Of a DNA stretch of 8,593 nucleotides, positions 4,551 to 8,593 are shown piece by piece. Each line of letters opens with the position of its first letter. Within the stretch, counting starts at the first letter, position 1. The notes under the pieces are model-generated. The model was not told where the DNA came from. It saw nothing but the letters and a program-made list of their open reading frames with translations, and made no database searches. Position numbers and translations under genes: made by a program. The stretch comes from Bacteroidales bacterium UBA2716 (GTDB lineage Bacteria; Bacteroidota; Bacteroidia; Bacteroidales; UBA932): assembly GCA_002354005.1 (NCBI GenBank), contig DEKS01000183.1, positions 1-8,593 of the forward strand. The letters are read 5' to 3'.

Positions 4551-7500
4551 CTATGCCTTGGGGTATTTTACCGTAAAGCAGGCACCGCCCAGGTTGAAGG
4601 ACTTGCTGTAGGCGATGGACCCGCCGCAGTGGTCCACAATGCGCCGGCAAATGGCCAACCCCAGGCCGCTCCCGCTGGTTTTGGTGGTGAAGTCCGGCGT
4701 AAAAATCTTGTCCTGGTTGGCGGCGTCCACTCCCGGGCCGTTGTCCTCTACCACAATGTCGTAGAAGCCGTCTTCGGTGGCGTTGCGCAGCGACACCACC
4801 AGGCGTTTGTCGCCCGCGTTCCCGTCAATGGCCTGGATGGCGTTGGTAAGGAGGTTCACCACCACGCGGGTGAGCTGCGGGCGCGGCGCCATTACATAGG
4901 CCCCGGAGAGGCCGAAATAGTCCAGCTGAATGTCGTCCCGGGAGTCAAACAGGTCCACTTCCTGCCGGATAAGGGCATCCAGGTCCAGGCGCTCCGCTTT
5001 TTGGTCGTACATCTTGGCGAAGGTGGAGAACTGGTCGGCGGAGTCGGCCAGCAAATCGACATGATACAGCACCGTTTGCGCCACTTCGTCAAAGCGCTCC
5101 TGCCAGGCAGGGTTGCCGGTGGCTTTCATGCGCATGAGCATCTGGAGCTGCAGTTTGATGGGCGTAAGCGGGTTTTTGAGGTCGTGCGCCACGCGCCGCG
5201 CCATGTCCGTCCAGGCTTTGTCGCGCTCCACCTGCGCCAGACGGCGGGAGCTCTCGCCCAGATCCCGCACCATGCGGTTATAGGCCTGCACCAGGGGCGT
5301 AATTTCGTCCTCCTCGTTGTATTCCAGCGGCTCCAGGTGGTCTACGTCCGTTACGGTCATCTTTCGGCGCAGCTCCGCGATGGGGCGGAACAGCCGGCTC
5401 ACCACTTCAAAGGTGACAAAGCGGGAAATCATCAGGAGCAGCAGGAAAATGGTAATGACGGTGGCAATGTGCAGGATGGCCTCCGTTTCCAGGTCGTGGG
5501 TGATGTCGGTGAAGGGGGACGATACAATGGCCACCATGCGGCCGCTGCTGTTCATCACAGGGGCGTACAGGGCATAGTAGCTGCGCCGGCCCGCCCGTTC
5601 CCGGTGCATGTAAAAGCGCTTGTGGCTGTACATGATTTCCTTGTAGGCGGCATCGTCCAGCCGGTGTCCAAGAATCATGCGGTCGTACACTTCCGGGGTG
5701 GTGCTCATGACTACGCGCCCGGAAAGGTCGAAGAGGGAGATGTCGCACTTGAGGTTGTTCCCCACGCCTTCCACCGCCGCCAGAACGGCCGTGGTACGCA
5801 CCTCTTCCGGGTCTTCCACCTGCCGCAGGCGCTCCTGCAACATGCCCTGCAGCGCATTGATGCGCGAGGTCATGATGCTTTCCATATCGGCATTGTTGCG
5901 CTTGTAGACAAACCAGACGGAGAAGCCGGCCATGGCCACCAGCGTGACCAGGAGCGAAATGTACATCACCAGGCTGATCCGCGTCTGGTAGTAGCGTTTT
6001 TCTCCGCTGCCGTGCGGCCGCCAGGTGAGGATGGACAGCAGGAGGAAGGCCAGGATGGCAAAGAGGAAGCCCTCCACCACATAATACAGCCATTCGGTGC
6101 TGGGGCGGGAAAGCACAATGATTTCCCCTTCCGACACATTGTGCATAAAGTGGCACCAGCCTTCCAGGTCTACATGCGCTACGGCATTGCTTTCCAGTAC
6201 TTTAAGGCGGTCCGAATAAACGGTGGGGTAGGGATACAGGCCTTTGTACTGCACCAGTCGGCCATCCACGTATTTGGCCCAGGAGTACACCGGCGGCAGC
6301 GACACGCGTCCCGGGTCCGCGATGCCCAGCAGGCTCAGGTAGCCGCGGTCCTCGCGGTTGTGCTTGGATTCCACCGTCACCAGCACCGAGTGCGCGCCCT
6401 TGTCCTTCACATAATAGGTGAACAGGCCGGTATAGGAGGTGCGTCCGCTGCCTATTGTGCTGTAAAAGAAGTGGGAATTCTCGCCCAGCCGTACGCCGCT
6501 TCGGATGCGGTCCTGGAAAAGGGCGGTGGCGCTTACGTCATCCGGAAGCTGCACGGCAATGTCGTAGTCCTGTGAAATGCGGCCCATGTAGGCGCTCACC
6601 AGGCGGCCCTGGATGATACCGGCGCTGCTTTCGATGACCGACAGGGCGCCAATCATAGGGTCTGACGCAATGGCGTTTTCTACGCTTCTCAGCTGGATTT
6701 CCAGGGCAATATCGCGGTCCATGGCCAGGCGGTTGGCCCATACGTCTACGCGCCGCTGCTCCTTCTGGAAGCCAAAGTAGGACGATGCCACCACAAAATA
6801 TACGCCCACCACAAGGGCGTAGCACACGCGTCCGCGGGCCGAGAACATGTCGTAGCGAAGGCCCGTGAGCGAACGCACAAGGGGCGAGAGCATTTGCACC
6901 AGGAGCGGAACCGCAATGGACAGGGCCAGGAACGACAGGTATACGGTGGCCGTGTAGCCGCTCAGCAGGCCCACCTTATACAGCTCCAGATTGATGCTGG
7001 AGTTGACGGTAATGCTGCGGAAAATCAGGTGCATGTACGTGCCGATGGCCGCGGTCATAAGGACCAGGACCGCTACGAGCACCCCTTGCAGCACCGGGCG
7101 GGGCTTTTCCCGCAGGGCCTTGAGGAAGGTCCATCGGACCAGATACATATCCAGCACCAGCAGCGTAATGCCCAGGTTCACCAGCAGGACGGCGCCCAGC
7201 GAGTAGAACAGGGGACCGTCGGCGTACAGCAGGGGAGAGAACAGCTGGGTGGAGGCGCTGAGTCCGCGCCCGTACAGGTACATGCCGGTGAGGGCACAGG
7301 CCTGCAGCAGCACGGTGACGCCCAGGGTGGAGAGTGTGGGATGGGACACCAGAAGAAGCACCAGGCCCACGATAAGCAGCCCCAGGGCTATCCACAGCAG
7401 GGTGGAATGCCGCTGGCTGCTTTCCGAGAGGGTTTCTGCGGTGAGCTTGAAAAGCGGCGTGCCGCCAACCGTCACCGATGCCCCGGTGCCTTCCGAGAGC

Positions 7501-8048
7501 GGCCGGACGGTGTAGTGTTGGTCGGCCCCGAAGTGCCGGTTGATGCCGTTGAGCGAGCCGGCTTGCAGCTCGTTCACAATCTCCAGGCCGGCGATGATGG
7601 TGCAGCCGTCCCCCTGCACCTTCTTTTCCAGATACCATTTGGGCCCGTGGTTCACGTAATGGAGCTCCGCCGTGGCGTCTTTCAGGGGCGACGAGAAATT
7701 GCCCCGGCTGTCTCCCAGGCGGTTCACCAGGGTTTGCGGCCGAATGTCGTCGCTGCGGATGGGAAACTGGTTGGCCCAGCTTTGCAGGGTGTCATCCACA
7801 TAGCGGTACACCACCATGTCTTCCGGCAGGCCGTCCAGCGCCATCCATTCGGAGATGCCGGTATGTAAGCCCTTGTCGATATAGCGGTCCAGCGTGCGGA
7901 GGCGCTTTTCCACCTTGAGACCCATTTCCTCTGCGGCCAGCTCCACGTTGCTCCGGCCGCCCGTGAAGAAGGAGGCGGCAAACACCGCTACGGCGACGGC
8001 AATGAGCACGACGCCGGACCACAGCCGGATGTGTCTGGTTTTATTCAT
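4551..8048 (-). CDS. Large NtrY-like membrane histidine kinase
   Basis: The product is 1165 residues from the ATG at 8048; a GTG at 8063 would add five. The ATG is preferred because it overlaps the rlmH stop by 8 bp and GTG starts are uncommon in this phylum. About ten membrane segments are visible near 8-28, 216-235, 239-259, 280-304, 319-343, 367-387, 408-427, 653-674, 691-715 and 857-877. Positive loops after segments 4, 6 and 8 fit the predicted topology and leave three extracytoplasmic regions: about 29-215, 428-652 and 716-856. A HAMP-like linker (about 878-930) runs into the dimerisation helix AHDLKNPLTPIKL with His955, the NtrY-type H-box. The ATPase domain has NLLTNAIQAI, EDNGPGVD, FTPDFTTK and GSGLGLAIC. 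No PAS domain is evident between HAMP and the H-box, unlike classical NtrY. The next gene is probably its cognate regulator. The signal sensed is unknown. Confidence 0.93.
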   Translation of the reverse strand: MNKTRHIRLWSGVVLIAVAVAVFAASFFTGGRSNVELAAEEMGLKVEKRLRTLDRYIDKGLHTGISEWMALDGLPEDMVVYRYVDDTLQSWANQFPIRSDDIRPQTLVNRLGDSRGNFSSPLKDATAELHYVNHGPKWYLEKKVQGDGCTIIAGLEIVNELQAGSLNGINRHFGADQHYTVRPLSEGTGASVTVGGTPLFKLTAETLSESSQRHSTLLWIALGLLIVGLVLLLVSHPTLSTLGVTVLLQACALTGMYLYGRGLSASTQLFSPLLYADGPLFYSLGAVLLVNLGITLLVLDMYLVRWTFLKALREKPRPVLQGVLVAVLVLMTAAIGTYMHLIFRSITVNSSINLELYKVGLLSGYTATVYLSFLALSIAVPLLVQMLSPLVRSLTGLRYDMFSARGRVCYALVVGVYFVVASSYFGFQKEQRRVDVWANRLAMDRDIALEIQLRSVENAIASDPMIGALSVIESSAGIIQGRLVSAYMGRISQDYDIAVQLPDDVSATALFQDRIRSGVRLGENSHFFYSTIGSGRTSYTGLFTYYVKDKGAHSVLVTVESKHNREDRGYLSLLGIADPGRVSLPPVYSWAKYVDGRLVQYKGLYPYPTVYSDRLKVLESNAVAHVDLEGWCHFMHNVSEGEIIVLSRPSTEWLYYVVEGFLFAILAFLLLSILTWRPHGSGEKRYYQTRISLVMYISLLVTLVAMAGFSVWFVYKRNNADMESIMTSRINALQGMLQERLRQVEDPEEVRTTAVLAAVEGVGNNLKCDISLFDLSGRVVMSTTPEVYDRMILGHRLDDAAYKEIMYSHKRFYMHRERAGRRSYYALYAPVMNSSGRMVAIVSSPFTDITHDLETEAILHIATVITIFLLLLMISRFVTFEVVSRLFRPIAELRRKMTVTDVDHLEPLEYNEEDEITPLVQAYNRMVRDLGESSRRLAQVERDKAWTDMARRVAHDLKNPLTPIKLQLQMLMRMKATGNPAWQERFDEVAQTVLYHVDLLADSADQFSTFAKMYDQKAERLDLDALIRQEVDLFDSRDDIQLDYFGLSGAYVMAPRPQLTRVVVNLLTNAIQAIDGNAGDKRLVVSLRNATEDGFYDIVVEDNGPGVDAANQDKIFTPDFTTKTSGSGLGLAICRRIVDHCGGSIAYSKSFNLGGACFTVKYPKA

Positions 8049-8514
8049 GGTGGTAGGGTTCACCTTTCAGGATGGTGAACGCACGGTACAGCTGTTCTGC
8101 AAATATCGTGCGTACCATCTGGTGCGAGAAAGTCATTTTTGAGAGGGAAATCTTTCCTTGGGCGCGCGCGTACACGTCATCGGAAAAACCGTAGGCGCCG
8201 CCGATCGTAAAAATGAGGTTGCGCCCGCCGGCGGCAAGCTGCTTTTCCATGAACGCGGCAAATTCCAGGCTCCGGAACTCCTTCCCGTGCTCGTCCAAAA
8301 GGATCAGCGTGTCTCCCTGGCCCACTTGCCGGAGGATGAGTTCCCCTTCCTTCTCCTTGATTTGCTGCTGGGTAAGGGCCGATACTTTCTTGAGTTCCGG
8401 TATTTCCGTTACGGAAAAGGGCACATAGTGCTTGAGCCGGGACGTGTACAAATCCAGGCCTTCCTTTACCCATTTCACGTCGGTTTTCCCAACCGTCAGC
8501 AGTACAATGTTCAT
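8041..8514 (-). CDS. rlmH: 23S rRNA (pseudouridine-1915-N3)-methyltransferase
   Basis: RlmH methylates pseudouridine 1915 in helix 69 of 23S rRNA on the assembled 70S ribosome, using S-adenosylmethionine. It is a small SPOUT-class enzyme that works as a homodimer. The 157-residue product is the usual length. It shows LLDEHGKEF (72-80), the glycine-rich SAM-binding IGGAYGF (104-110), and the conserved C-terminal block with MTFSHQMVRTIFAEQLYRA (127-145) ending in PYHHE. The ATG at 8514 gives the expected start MNIVLLTVGK. It is the first gene of the leftward operon, and its stop overlaps the kinase start by 8 bp. No Shine-Dalgarno is seen. Confidence 0.97.
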   Translation of the reverse strand: MNIVLLTVGKTDVKWVKEGLDLYTSRLKHYVPFSVTEIPELKKVSALTQQQIKEKEGELILRQVGQGDTLILLDEHGKEFRSLEFAAFMEKQLAAGGRNLIFTIGGAYGFSDDVYARAQGKISLSKMTFSHQMVRTIFAEQLYRAFTILKGEPYHHE

Positions 8515-8525
8515 ATAGTTGTTCC

Positions 8526-8536
8526 GGGCTTCGCCC
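8526..8536 (-). other. Small GC hairpin in the rlmH leader
   Basis: GGGC (8526-8529) pairs with GCCC (8533-8536) around TTC, about 12 nt before the rlmH ATG. If the promoter at 8573-8580 is used, this hairpin lies in the mRNA leader near the ribosome-binding region. The stem is short, so a regulatory role is only a possibility. Confidence 0.3.
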
Positions 8537-8566
8537 TTGTCATTCCGAGCGAAGCGAGTGAATCTC
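8535..8566 (-). repeat. Short dispersed repeat in the rlmH leader
   Basis: On the minus strand this contains GAGATTCACTCGCTTCGC followed by TCGGAATGACAAGG. Degenerate copies on the opposite strand occur at 523-542 and 630-660. It is a loose palindrome whose outer ATTC and GAAT arms can pair. From memory, very similar GTCATTCCGAGCGAAGCGAG words occur many times in intergenic DNA of diverse bacteria including Bacteroidota, so it is probably a common short repetitive element. Here it would be transcribed as part of the operon leader. Confidence 0.6.
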
Positions 8567-8572
8567 TTCCCA

Positions 8573-8580
8573 CAAAAGTA
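8573..8580 (-). promoter_or_regulatory. -7 box of the rlmH operon promoter
   Basis: The minus strand reads TACTTTTG, matching TAnnTTTG of the Bacteroidota primary-sigma promoter. The partner TTTG at -33 would fall beyond the right edge of the window, so only half the promoter can be judged. Transcription would begin near 8566 and give a leader of about 50 nt containing the short dispersed repeat. This is the likely main promoter for the five-gene leftward operon. Confidence 0.5.
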
Positions 8581-8593
8581 ACAATTCGGCGCG

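Noticed and set aside
3376..4611. Long plus-strand open frame of 411 codons opposite the response regulator
   Set aside because: It is antisense to a gene with clear receiver and AAA+ motifs, is rich in His, Gly and Val as expected from reverse reading of GC-rich codons, and shows no recognisable domain.
4629..6575. Long plus-strand open frame of 648 codons opposite the histidine kinase
   Set aside because: It lies wholly inside the kinase gene on the other strand, has a composition typical of antisense shadows (many His, Gln, Gly, Val), and no promoter or domain.
6894..7868. Plus-strand open frame of 324 codons opposite the kinase N-terminal half
   Set aside because: Gln-, His- and Gly-rich antisense shadow; the opposite strand encodes coherent membrane helices with sensible topology.
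4551..8063. GTG start of the kinase at 8063
   Set aside because: It adds only five residues, GTG starts are uncommon in this phylum, and the ATG at 8048 gives the usual short overlap with rlmH. It cannot be fully excluded.

Overview
The window looks like chromosomal DNA from a member of the Bacteroidota, probably Bacteroidales. Its fairly high GC content would suit an Alistipes/Rikenellaceae-like lineage, but that finer placement is a guess. The evidence is: a -33/-7 promoter of the Bacteroidota type (TTTG, 20 nt, TAnnTTTG) upstream of efp, a second TAnnTTTG box upstream of rlmH, no Shine-Dalgarno sequence before the genes, and Bacteroidota-like protein sequences. No phage, insertion sequence with a transposase, CRISPR array, tRNA or rRNA was seen.

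Layout. Positions 1-800 hold no convincing gene. They are packed with inverted and dispersed repeats: a hairpin cluster (1-80), two 105-bp full-length imperfect palindromes in direct orientation exactly 291 bp apart (121-225 and 412-516), several strong hairpins between them, and a purine-rich zone (about 523-690) with degenerate copies of a short repeat that reappears, inverted, at the far right end (8535-8566). The efp promoter lies at 726-757. A rightward pair follows: efp (translation elongation factor P) and a small lipoprotein gene of unknown function.

From 8514 down to 1761 everything reads leftward as one tightly packed block: rlmH (23S rRNA pseudouridine-1915 methyltransferase), a very large NtrY-like membrane histidine kinase, an NtrC-like response regulator, cmk (CMP kinase) and ispH (isoprenoid biosynthesis). 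Junctions are an 8-bp overlap, a 50-bp gap, a 4-bp ATGA overlap and a 7-bp ATGGTAA overlap, so this is very likely an operon with translational coupling. The ispH and lipoprotein genes converge and overlap by 23 bp at their 3' ends.

Functionally, most genes are housekeeping: ribosome function (EF-P, RlmH), nucleotide supply (Cmk) and isoprenoid supply (IspH). The unusual part is the two-component pair in the middle. The kinase has about ten membrane segments and three predicted extracytoplasmic regions. The regulator has a receiver and an AAA+ sigma-54-activator domain with GSFTSA instead of GAFTGA, and stops before any DNA-binding helix-turn-helix. It is the best candidate here for atypical biology, although I believe similar short regulators occur elsewhere in the Bacteroidota.
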